A stretch of DNA of 64,000 nucleotides from Spirosoma linguale DSM 74 (GTDB lineage: Bacteria > Bacteroidota > Bacteroidia > Cytophagales > Spirosomataceae): positions 7,845,001 to 7,909,000 of the forward strand of contig CP001769.1 in NCBI GenBank assembly GCA_000024525.1. Reading direction: 5' to 3'. Below the pieces are notes generated by a model. It saw only the letters and a program-made list of their open reading frames with translations. It had not been told where the DNA came from and made no database searches. Below, one piece after another: positions 53,488 through 60,970 of the stretch (position 1 is its first letter; each line of letters opens with the position of its first letter). The position numbers and the translations under genes were made by a program.

Positions 53488-53557
53488 ATCCGAATTGCAG
53501 CGGCAACCCGGCAGGATTTTTATGATTGAAATGATTCGTGTGATTTGTTTTGTTTAA

Positions 53558-53616
53558 CTGAAAGTAAAAAAGCCGCGCCACGGTTCAGAATCGTGGCACG
53601 GCTTTTTTACTTTCAG
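53558..53616. terminator. Orphan terminator-like hairpin between divergent genes
   Basis: Arms of 25 bp (53558-53582 and 53592-53616, with one G-T pair) contain AAAAAAGCCG on the left and CGGCTTTTTT on the right, typical of a bidirectional terminator. But hemE and the glycosyltransferase both point away from it, so no annotated gene reads in. It may end a small RNA. Confidence 0.65.
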
Positions 53617-53664
53617 GCGAAGTCCCCATAAAATTTCCCAATTTTGTCGAAATCTTCAACTGGT

Positions 53665-54735
53665 ATGCCTTCTCTCTTTATCGACGCCGAACGCCTGCGC
53701 GACCTCAACAGCGGTCTGGGCCAGGTTTGTTTACACCTCGGCCACGAACTGGTTCGTCAGTGTCACGACGGGTGGAAGTTGACGTTTCTTGTTCCGAAAG
53801 GAGAAGTTGGTGTATTCGGTGATACGGTGTCGTACATAGAAGCGTCGTGGCTACGAAAACTTTGGATACCCGGTGCTTATGAAGTATGGCACTGCCTGCA
53901 TCAGGATTCGGCCTACCTGCCGCACGATAAGGCGAAGATGATCCTGACGATTCATGACCTGAATTTTCTGGAACGTGTCGATTATTCCGAGGCTAAGAAA
54001 GCCCATAAGCTGGTAACGCTACAGCGGAAAGTGGACCGGGCCGATGCGCTGACGGCTATCTCGGACTACACGGCCTCGGTGGTAAAGCAGCAACTTCGTG
54101 TGCCCGATACGAAGCCGGTTCGAGTGATCACGAACGGCGTAGCCATTAGCGAACACGATCTTCGAGCCGATGGCCCCCGCCCGGCCTTTCTGGAGGGCAA
54201 TGATCAGCCGTATTTTCTGTTTGTTGGCGTTCTGCATCCCAAGAAGAATATACATACCCTCTTGCCACTGCTCGAAGCCTTCCCCGACTACCGGATGATC
54301 CTGGCTGGGCCGGATGGGCACCCCTATGCGCAGTACATTCGGGAACAGGCGCAGAAGCTGGGCATCGCCGATCGGCTGCTAATGCCTGGCGCGGTCGATG
54401 AGCCTACTAAATTGTGGCTTTATGCCCATTGTGAAGCCTTTTTATTTCCCTCGCTGAGCGAAGGGTTTGGGCTTCCCGTGGCCGAAGCGATGACGTTTGG
54501 CAAACCCGTTTTCATCTCCAACCTGACGAGTTTACCGGAGGTAGGGGGCAAAGAAGCGTATTACTTTACCGATTTCGAGCCGGAAAACATGGCTAAAGTG
54601 CTGCACGACGGACTCCACGATTTCGGTCAGAATTCGCTGCGTCAGGAACGTCTCCGCAAACGGGCCGCCGGATTTAGCTGGCCAAAGGTGGCGACAGAAT
54701 ATTGGCAGTTATACGAGGGGCTGGTGAATCCCTGA
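53665..54735 (+). CDS. Group 1 (GT4) glycosyltransferase
   Basis: The ATG at 53665 (MPSLFIDAERL) is preferred over TTG at 53644, giving 356 residues. GT-B fold: an N-terminal domain with the DLNSGLGQVC glycine loop and a C-terminal domain with LFVGVLHPKKNIHTLLPLLEAF, then the retaining GT4 motif ending EGFGLPVAEAM (EX7E type). It transfers a sugar from a nucleotide donor to an unknown acceptor; envelope polysaccharide is likely from relatives. The gene stands alone. CAATTTTG just ahead is one base off the -7 consensus. Confidence 0.88.
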   Translation: MPSLFIDAERLRDLNSGLGQVCLHLGHELVRQCHDGWKLTFLVPKGEVGVFGDTVSYIEASWLRKLWIPGAYEVWHCLHQDSAYLPHDKAKMILTIHDLNFLERVDYSEAKKAHKLVTLQRKVDRADALTAISDYTASVVKQQLRVPDTKPVRVITNGVAISEHDLRADGPRPAFLEGNDQPYFLFVGVLHPKKNIHTLLPLLEAFPDYRMILAGPDGHPYAQYIREQAQKLGIADRLLMPGAVDEPTKLWLYAHCEAFLFPSLSEGFGLPVAEAMTFGKPVFISNLTSLPEVGGKEAYYFTDFEPENMAKVLHDGLHDFGQNSLRQERLRKRAAGFSWPKVATEYWQLYEGLVNP

Positions 54736-54763
54736 TTGATGGTGCAAGGGCACAAATACCTAA

Positions 54764-55504
54764 TTATCGACTCTCTTCATACACGTACAATAACTCACGC
54801 ATATAGTGAGCCGTAAGCATATATAAACACATGCCAGCCACAAACAGTGACATTAGAAATGCCTGAAGAGCTGATGGTAGTAGCGGCATTAACCAGAAGT
54901 AACCTCCGATTCCGAGGAGGCATTGCAGTGATGTGAGCAGGGTCTGACGCTTTACCAGATACAATACCTGAACAGGAACATTATGAAGTCCATGCTGAAA
55001 GATAGCTTTCAAGTAAGGCCATAGCAGCCCAAACGGGCCAATTAAAATGCCCCCTAAAAGCCCCTGCCATATACCCTGAGTAAAGCTGGTCCATTGGGGG
55101 TCTTTAATCGGGTCTTGTGTAAGAATGAGTAGCGAACCGAAAAACATCACAGCGTAAGCGGGCATAGTCTGCCGCCATAGTAAAGGCTTTTGGAATTGGC
55201 TAACCAACGCCTGCTTCCACCGTTCGTCATACTGCCGGAAGGTGACCTGGTTGTACTGACGCTCCATTTTCTGTAGCCCTTTACGGCCGCCAAACGCCTG
55301 TTGCGTAGCGGTTAGGGCACCTTCGAAGGTCATACCCTGCGCCATACGCTCAAGCAGAGCCGTGGTATAATGATCGGTCAATTCGAGAATTAATGCCTCG
55401 TTAGTGAGCAGATTCGTCTCGCGAAGGTGGTAATCGAAGGTGGTAATCGAAGGTGGTAATCGAAGGTGGTAATCGAGGGTGGCTTGCTGGGTGGAAGTGA
55501 GCAT
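54764..55504 (-). CDS. Membrane protein of the PadR-linked paired family, type A, copy 2
   Basis: The 246-residue protein has a helical N-terminal domain of the HAAS/DUF1700 kind (LTDHYTTALLERMAQGMTFEGAL and FGGRKGLQKME) followed by four or more transmembrane helices. It is paralogous to the type A copy at 56249. Compared with that copy it has 13 extra residues after residue 14 (LPPSITTFDYHLR), encoded by three extra units of a 13-bp repeat; loss or gain of one unit would break the frame. HAAS proteins next to PadR regulators are thought to be membrane partners of PadR control. It is the last gene of the five-gene unit. Confidence 0.75.
   Translation of the reverse strand: MLTSTQQATLDYHLRLPPSITTFDYHLRETNLLTNEALILELTDHYTTALLERMAQGMTFEGALTATQQAFGGRKGLQKMERQYNQVTFRQYDERWKQALVSQFQKPLLWRQTMPAYAVMFFGSLLILTQDPIKDPQWTSFTQGIWQGLLGGILIGPFGLLWPYLKAIFQHGLHNVPVQVLYLVKRQTLLTSLQCLLGIGGYFWLMPLLPSALQAFLMSLFVAGMCLYMLTAHYMRELLYVYEESR
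55422..55482. repeat. 13-bp minisatellite in the type A copy 2 coding sequence
   Basis: Four perfect copies of CGAAGGTGGTAAT (55422-55473) and a 9-base partial fifth copy with one change. The unit is not a multiple of three, so slippage by one or two units shifts the frame 14 codons into the gene. Confidence 0.9.
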
Positions 55505-55530
55505 GGAGTGTGGTAGTCGAAAAAGGTGTA

Positions 55531-56238
55531 TCAGAAAGTGGTAAAGCCTTGGGCCGAGTGCTTTTTATACAGTTCAACGTAGGTAAGCGTGTACAGAATA
55601 GCCACGAAGGCCAGTGCCGCTGATAAACCCGCGTGCCACTCGAATAGGTACGGTCTATTAGGAGACCAGTGTGTGCCATCTAAAAATAAGCTGGCTGCCA
55701 GCGCGGGCAGTTGGATAACGACCAGATACAGATAATTTCCATAACGGGCCTGCCGATACACAACTTCCCGGCGGAGCGAGGTAAGTAGCTCTTGTTTCTT
55801 TATCCGTTCTCGCCAAAACAATCGTAATTCGCCGGGGATAAATAATAAATAAGGTGCGAAAACGAAGACCAGAAACGCCAGCGGTAATGTTCCCGGCGGC
55901 ACAGCCTTCGCTATTAAATAGGCCAACACGCCAATTAGCAAGGTCGTGACCAGCGTAGGCCATCGGAAATAACGGCGTACAATGGCCCAGTGCTGTACCT
56001 GCATCTGCTTCAGCAATAGTTTCTTATACCGCTCCTGAATATGCGAAATGCCCTGGCCGCTTCCCAGACTAATCCATGCTTTCCGACTGGCGTCGTCGAA
56101 CGAATGACCTTCGTCCATCCCGTGTTCGGTCAGGCTGGCGTAATGGTCCAGTAGCTCATCGAGCACCTCTTTGTAAGAAATGTTCGCTTCCTCAAGCAAA
56201 TCCTGACGGAGAATGGAGAGTTGGCTGGGTGTGAGCAT
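55531..56238 (-). CDS. Membrane protein of the PadR-linked paired family, type B, copy 2
   Basis: The 235-residue protein begins MLTPSQLSILRQDLLEEANISYKE-like, with a helical domain that includes ELLDHYASLTEHGMDEG, DASRKAW and ISHIQERY, followed by four transmembrane helices (from about 85). It is clearly paralogous to the type B copy at 56953 (same ELLDHYASLTE, FRWPxLVTT and helix pattern). It starts 10 bp after the type A copy 1 stop. The function is unknown; co-regulation by PadR is inferred from the layout. Confidence 0.75.
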   Translation of the reverse strand: MLTPSQLSILRQDLLEEANISYKEVLDELLDHYASLTEHGMDEGHSFDDASRKAWISLGSGQGISHIQERYKKLLLKQMQVQHWAIVRRYFRWPTLVTTLLIGVLAYLIAKAVPPGTLPLAFLVFVFAPYLLFIPGELRLFWRERIKKQELLTSLRREVVYRQARYGNYLYLVVIQLPALAASLFLDGTHWSPNRPYLFEWHAGLSAALAFVAILYTLTYVELYKKHSAQGFTTF

Positions 56239-56248
56239 AATTAATTGG

Positions 56249-56947
56249 TTAAGCGGACTTTGGAAGACGGCTGTTAAGCGACTTTCGTAAAACTTGTTTT
56301 AGCGATAACACAATGGCCGTGTAATAAACGAGGCACAGCGTTTCCAGCAAGGTTTGCAGCGATAGCATTACCAACGCCGGGAGACTTAAACCGTACTTTG
56401 CTAAACCATACTTATTGACAAGCAGTAGGGACATGCTAAGCAGGTATGCTATGACAAAAACCGGCGAACTCGGTTGCATAACGGCCTGACTAACCTCGTT
56501 CCGATTCTTATAAAAAAAGAAAATACTCTTGGCAATACTAAAGAGAACAGAAGATGTAACAAACAGAAAAGCAACAGCTAAGCCAGTCTTCACCATATCC
56601 TCCACACCGAAATACGTGTTGAGTATATACAGCCCAATGAACAGACCGGCAGTAATTGGCCGTCTTGATCCATCCATGAATGAACGAATCAGTTGCCATT
56701 CCAACTGTCCGAGTTTTTGATAATTCTGCACCTGATACTCTTCTTCCATTTTCAGCAAGCCTTTACGCCCACCGAAGCCGGTATGCAGTTCGCGCAGGGC
56801 CATCTCGAAAGTCATTCCCTGCGCCAGCCGGTCACTGATGCCATTTATGTAGTGGTCGGTAAGTTCGCTAAGGAGGTCTTCATTAAGGAGCCAGTTTTCC
56901 TTGCGCAGGTGCTGGTCGATGGCCGTGAGTTGGGTGGGTGTGAGCAT
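56249..56947 (-). CDS. Membrane protein of the PadR-linked paired family, type A, copy 1
   Basis: The ATG at 56947 (MLTPTQLTAIDQHLRKEN) is chosen over 57028 because it lies 5 bp after the stop of the type B gene and matches the start of the paralog; this gives 232 residues. The N-terminal helical domain has ELTDHYINGISDRLAQGMTFEMAL and FGGRKGLLKMEEEY. Four transmembrane helices follow. No 13-bp repeat is present here, so this is likely the ancestral form of the type A gene. Confidence 0.75.
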   Translation of the reverse strand: MLTPTQLTAIDQHLRKENWLLNEDLLSELTDHYINGISDRLAQGMTFEMALRELHTGFGGRKGLLKMEEEYQVQNYQKLGQLEWQLIRSFMDGSRRPITAGLFIGLYILNTYFGVEDMVKTGLAVAFLFVTSSVLFSIAKSIFFFYKNRNEVSQAVMQPSSPVFVIAYLLSMSLLLVNKYGLAKYGLSLPALVMLSLQTLLETLCLVYYTAIVLSLKQVLRKSLNSRLPKSA

Positions 56948-56952
56948 GGCGG

Positions 56953-57624
56953 CTAAACAAATTTTTGTTTGTACTGATGCTGGAACAATTGGATGAAACT
57001 CGCGGTGTAAAGTAATAGGAGCAAGCAAATGAGAACAGAAATAGTGGGGTAAGTCTCCAAAAGTGTTCGTGTCTCCTGAGGAGCGTTGTTGAAAAAGCGA
57101 TTAAATAGGTTTAGGCTTAAATTGATAATACAAATGGCTAATCCGCATTTGCTCAATAGATACTGCCAAACGAGTTTGCCTGTGTCAGTTTGTTTATGTA
57201 AACCATAGTAACACCCTAGTAATATGAATAGATACGGTGTTGTTCCTATAAGCAACGTAACCCAGATTAACCATTTCACGGGTATCAGTGGCACGACCAT
57301 ATAGACCAGCAAACCTACAAGTGCCGTTGTGACCAGCATGGGCCAGCGGGAATAGCTTTTTAAAATGGTAAGATGCTGCGTTTTGATCTGTTGCTCAATG
57401 GACTTGACAAACGACGCCTGAATTTTCTGAACGCCTTTTTCGGCCCCCAGGTCAGCCCAGGCCTGTTTGCTGGCTTCCTCAAAGGCCAGACCGGTTTCCA
57501 TTTTCTGCTCGGTCAAACTGGCGTAATGGTCGAGTAGTTCATCGACAACATCATCGTATTTGATGTCGCCAAGTCCAATCAAATCGAAGCGCAGGTATTT
57601 TAGCTGAAAAGGTGTCAGAGCCAT
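56953..57624 (-). CDS. Membrane protein of the PadR-linked paired family, type B, copy 1
   Basis: The 223-residue protein has a helical HAAS-like domain (VVDELLDHYASLTEQKMETG, EASKQAWADLG, VQKIQASF) and four transmembrane helices (from about 88). It follows the PadR gene with two bases between stop and start, so translation is coupled. Its type B paralog lies at 55531. The type B/type A pair is the unit that was duplicated. Confidence 0.78.
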   Translation of the reverse strand: MALTPFQLKYLRFDLIGLGDIKYDDVVDELLDHYASLTEQKMETGLAFEEASKQAWADLGAEKGVQKIQASFVKSIEQQIKTQHLTILKSYSRWPMLVTTALVGLLVYMVVPLIPVKWLIWVTLLIGTTPYLFILLGCYYGLHKQTDTGKLVWQYLLSKCGLAICIINLSLNLFNRFFNNAPQETRTLLETYPTISVLICLLLLLYTASFIQLFQHQYKQKFV

Positions 57625-57626
57625 TG

Positions 57627-57971
57627 TTAGATGGACGGTTTAAGTTTCAGGACCAGATTCAGGTTTTCCAGAAAGGCGGCTAGTTCGGCGATTCGTCCGG
57701 CGGCTTCGGTATGGCCGGTTTTGGTGAGCGAATAGTATTTGCGGGCGCGGCCGTCGACAATCTGGGTTTCGGTGGTGAGCAGACCGTCGGCTTCGAGTTT
57801 GTGAAGAGCAGGGTAGAGAGCACCTTCCGTAATAGTCATTTCACCCGCTGTCAGGTCTTTCACCTTTTGCGTAATCTCGTAGCCGTACATCTTCTCACGG
57901 TCTTCCAGTAACCGCAGAATCATAACCGACAGGCTACCTTTTAGTAAAGAGGAATTTGATGACATGTTCAT
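57627..57971 (-). CDS. PadR-family transcriptional regulator
   Basis: The start at 57971 (MNMSSNSSLLKG) or 57965 is better than 58007, giving about 114 residues, the usual size. The winged helix has LSVMILRLLEDREKMYGYEITQKV and the conserved wing TITEGALYPALHKLEADGLL, then RARKYYSLTKTG. A C-terminal helix for dimerisation follows. PadR proteins are usually repressors that respond to small molecules or membrane stress. It leads the operon of four membrane proteins and probably controls it. Confidence 0.93.
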   Translation of the reverse strand: MNMSSNSSLLKGSLSVMILRLLEDREKMYGYEITQKVKDLTAGEMTITEGALYPALHKLEADGLLTTETQIVDGRARKYYSLTKTGHTEAAGRIAELAAFLENLNLVLKLKPSI

Positions 57972-58030
57972 GGTCCAAACGTACAAAAGAATTTTATATA
58001 CCTCCAAATCTTAGGTATACTTTCTGAACC

Positions 58031-58126
58031 TGGATTTTTATGATTTTTTTGATTACGCTGATTTTTTGCTGTCAAGCTTTCGGAGAAAGCAAAATCATAG
58101 TCGGTCAGATGAATCACATAAATCCC
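58031..58126. repeat. Imperfect palindrome of GGATTTTTATGATT type before the msbA-like gene
   Basis: The left arm starts GGATTTTTATGATT and continues with GATTACGCTGATTTT; the complement of the right arm starts GGGATTTATGTGATT and ends in GATTTTGC. A related half-element lies at 53512-53547. The type is repeated in Cytophagales intergenic DNA; function unknown. Confidence 0.55.
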
Positions 58127-58129
58127 GGT

Positions 58130-58138
58130 TAACTTTGC
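58130..58138 (+). promoter_or_regulatory. -7 promoter box of the msbA-like gene
   Basis: TAACTTTGC fits TAnnTTTG exactly and ends seven bases before the ATG at 58146, implying a leaderless or very short-leader transcript. No good -33 TTG is seen. Confidence 0.6.
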
Positions 58139-58145
58139 ACCCTCA

Positions 58146-59987
58146 ATGAAAACATACCTTCGATTACTCTCCTTTGCCAAACCGCTGGGCCGATTTCTGA
58201 CGCCGTTCGTCTTTACATCGCTGCTGTCCAGTGTTTTCGGCGTGCTGAATTTTGCACTGCTCATCCCGTTGCTCAGTACGCTATTTAATCAGGTTGATAC
58301 CGCGCAGGTAAAGAAGCTTTTAAATCAGCCTTCCCCCTCATTTGTAGCCTTCTTTACGTCGCCAACCAAAGTCTTTAATTATTACTTTGCTCAGGCCTTT
58401 CAGGAATATGGGAAAGTTGGGACACTTAAGTTCGTTTGTGTCGTTATTATCCTATCCGTACTGCTCAATAATGTTTTTAAATACTTATCCGTTAGGCAAT
58501 TAGAATCGTTCAAGGCGCGCATGGTGGCCAGGCTGCGCGAGGCTGTTTTTGCCAAAACGTTGCAACTTCACCTTGGTTTTTTCTCGAACGAGCGCAAAGG
58601 CAACCTCATTTCCCGGACTACCACCGACGTACAGGAAGTAGAAAACTCCATCGCCAACACCCTGTCAGCAGCTTCCAAAGAGGTGTTTCTGCTGATTGGC
58701 TACGTCGTTGCGCTACTCAGCATTTCGATCAAACTGACATTGTTTGCCATTATCGTCATTCCTATTTCAGGGATTTTTATTGCCACGCTGGTTCGCCGGA
58801 TGAAGCGCGACGCCCAGGAAGGGCAGCAGCGGTTGAGTGGTCTTGTGAGCCTTCTGGACGAAACCTTTGGCGGTATGCGCGTAGTAAAAGGATTCGTGGC
58901 CGAAGACTTTATTCTGGATAAGTTTCGGCGGGAAAACGAAGGCTACCGCGACGCCATTCGCTCGCTGGCCAACCGGCGGGAACTGGCGTCGCCGTTCTCG
59001 GAAGTGGTAGGTGTAGCCGCCGTAGCCAGTATCCTGTTTTATGGTGGGCTACTGATCCTGAATGGGCAATCCGATCTGACGGCATCCCAATTCATAGCGT
59101 ACATCGCCATTTTCTCACAGGTGACGCGGCCGGCCAAAGATATTTCCAACGCCTTCAGCGGCTCGCAGCGGGGACTGGCTTCGGGTGAGCGGGTGCTGGA
59201 ACTGATCGACACGGTACCTTTGGTGCAGGACAAACCCGATGTGGTGACGCTGACTGGTTTCCGGGATAAAATCTCGGTGCAGCATGTGTCGTTTGCCTAC
59301 AATGTAGATACGCCCGTGTTACGAGACATTACGTTCGATCTGCAAAAGGGTAAAACCATTGCGCTGGTAGGCTCATCGGGGGGGGGTAAATCGACCATTG
59401 CTGACTTGATTCCGCGTTTTTATGACCCCACGGCTGGGCAAATCCTGATTGATGGCGTCGACATGCGCGATTGTAGTATGGCGTCCCTGCGCGCGCAAAT
59501 GGGTATCGTAACGCAGGAGAGTATTCTGTTCAACGACACGATTTTCAATAACATCGCCTTTGGCAGTGCCGCTACCGAGGCCCAGATCATGGAAGCGGCC
59601 CGGATTGCCAATGCACACGACTTCATCATAGCGCAGCCCGACGGGTACCAGACTATCATCGGCGATCGGGGCGGCAAACTATCGGGCGGTCAGCGGCAGC
59701 GCATCAGTATTGCCCGCGCCATCCTGAAAAACCCGCCAATCCTAATTCTGGACGAAGCCACATCCGCCCTCGATACGGAATCTGAAAAGCTGGTTCAGGA
59801 AGCCCTCACCCGCCTGATGGCCAACCGGACAACGCTGGTAATTGCTCACCGGCTCAGTACGATTCAACACGCCGATGAGATTCTAGTGGTCAATCAGGGG
59901 CGCATTGTCGAGCGCGGTCGCCACGACGAGCTGCTCTCGCTGGACGAAGGTTTCTACCGGAAGTTGAGTACCATGCAGAGCGTATAA
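58146..59987 (+). CDS. msbA: MsbA-like ABC exporter (lipid A/lipid flippase family)
   Basis: The 613-residue half-transporter has six transmembrane helices in about the first 330 residues and a C-terminal ATPase. Walker A is GSSGGGKST, the Q loop is GIVTQESILFND, the signature is LSGGQRQRIS, Walker B is LILDEATSALD and the H loop is IAHRLS. It probably flips lipid A core or phospholipid across the inner membrane as a homodimer, although other lipid or drug substrates fit the family as well. It has its own promoter, is not in the lpx cluster and ends at the second REP-like palindrome. Confidence 0.88.
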   Translation: MKTYLRLLSFAKPLGRFLTPFVFTSLLSSVFGVLNFALLIPLLSTLFNQVDTAQVKKLLNQPSPSFVAFFTSPTKVFNYYFAQAFQEYGKVGTLKFVCVVIILSVLLNNVFKYLSVRQLESFKARMVARLREAVFAKTLQLHLGFFSNERKGNLISRTTTDVQEVENSIANTLSAASKEVFLLIGYVVALLSISIKLTLFAIIVIPISGIFIATLVRRMKRDAQEGQQRLSGLVSLLDETFGGMRVVKGFVAEDFILDKFRRENEGYRDAIRSLANRRELASPFSEVVGVAAVASILFYGGLLILNGQSDLTASQFIAYIAIFSQVTRPAKDISNAFSGSQRGLASGERVLELIDTVPLVQDKPDVVTLTGFRDKISVQHVSFAYNVDTPVLRDITFDLQKGKTIALVGSSGGGKSTIADLIPRFYDPTAGQILIDGVDMRDCSMASLRAQMGIVTQESILFNDTIFNNIAFGSAATEAQIMEAARIANAHDFIIAQPDGYQTIIGDRGGKLSGGQRQRISIARAILKNPPILILDEATSALDTESEKLVQEALTRLMANRTTLVIAHRLSTIQHADEILVVNQGRIVERGRHDELLSLDEGFYRKLSTMQSV

Positions 59988-59989
59988 AC

Positions 59990-60062
59990 TGTAGTACCGA
60001 CCGTCCCGGTCGGGTGAGATAAACCCAAAACATCACACCCGACCGGGACGGTCGGTACTACA
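59990..60062. repeat. Dispersed palindrome, copy 2 (REP-like)
   Basis: Arms of 25 bp (59990-60014 and 60038-60062) identical to those of copy 1 at 40819, with a different 23-base loop. It fills the gap between two convergent stops almost exactly and can end both transcripts. Confidence 0.9.
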
Positions 60063-60063
60063 G

Positions 60064-60960
60064 TTACCGGCTCACTACGATCCTCCAATCCGGGCCGCTG
60101 AACACCTTATACGTCTCCGAAAAATTGCCCTGATTCACGGCTATGGAGAAGTTCAGCAAGCTGTTTATGTAAGCTACATCATTGCCAACCGGTGCTTCAC
60201 CAAACGTATTGACCATCCGAACGGTTTTATCGTAGAGGCTTGTTTCGCCATGGAAGATCTGTACCCGCACCGATGCGCCCGGTTTTACGCCGAGCTGGTC
60301 GATCATAGCGCGGGGAATGTTACTCCAGACGTTGCCGTACTGAACGTCGAGTACGGGAATATTGCCCTTCACCGTGCCGTTGGCATACTCCGCTTTCTGG
60401 TAATCCAGCTTAACGACTTCGGCGGGTAGCTTCGGACCCACCTGCTGAAATGTGATGACCTTTGCGGCTAACCGGGCAGCTGTATACGCATACACATCGC
60501 GCCCATGAAAGGTATAAGATGCTCCCGAGTTTTTCAGCCGGTTAATGGCTTCGTCAATTTGTCGGATTTCGGCAATGCCAAGGTGTTCGGCCAGCAGGGT
60601 AAGCGTGCCGTTATCGGGTGTAACAATGTAGTGCCCCGATTTGGTGAGCATTACTACCGACCGTCGTTCTGTACCCACACCAGGGTCGCAAACGGACACG
60701 AAAACGGTGCCTTTGGGGTAGTAGGGGACGGTTTGGTGTAGACGATAGGCCGCTTCCCAGATGTTATACGCCGGGATTTCATGGGTTAGGTCTTCCAGCT
60801 TAAGGGTTGATGATACACCCAGTGCCACGCCTTTCATGGCCGATACGGCTCCATCTTTCAACCCAAAATCAGACTGAAAAACAACGATGCCATTTTGCCC
60901 CTTTGCCAATGGGAGCAGCGAAAGAATGAACAAGCAAATTAAGCCGTAAATAAGTCGCAT
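60064..60960 (-). CDS. Exported SAM hydroxide adenosyltransferase (DUF62) family protein
   Basis: The 298-residue protein follows the fluorinase/SAM-hydrolase family: SDFGLKDG near residue 30, VSVCDPGVGTERR, PDNGTL and SYTFHGRDVYAY. Family members split S-adenosylmethionine to adenosine and methionine using water. Here a signal peptide (MRLIYGLICLFILSLLPLAKGQ) comes first, so the protein should be exported, where SAM is not expected. It may act on leaked SAM or another nucleoside, or the activity may differ. It lies upstream of nothing else on its strand but 10 bp downstream of the rhodopsin gene, so the two are probably co-transcribed. Confidence 0.88.
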   Translation of the reverse strand: MRLIYGLICLFILSLLPLAKGQNGIVVFQSDFGLKDGAVSAMKGVALGVSSTLKLEDLTHEIPAYNIWEAAYRLHQTVPYYPKGTVFVSVCDPGVGTERRSVVMLTKSGHYIVTPDNGTLTLLAEHLGIAEIRQIDEAINRLKNSGASYTFHGRDVYAYTAARLAAKVITFQQVGPKLPAEVVKLDYQKAEYANGTVKGNIPVLDVQYGNVWSNIPRAMIDQLGVKPGASVRVQIFHGETSLYDKTVRMVNTFGEAPVGNDVAYINSLLNFSIAVNQGNFSETYKVFSGPDWRIVVSR

Positions 60961-60970
60961 AGCGGTCCTT

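Noticed and set aside
55422..55482. CRISPR-like array
   Set aside because: The units are 13 bp, directly joined without spacers and lie in a coding sequence; it is a minisatellite. No CRISPR array or cas gene was seen anywhere.
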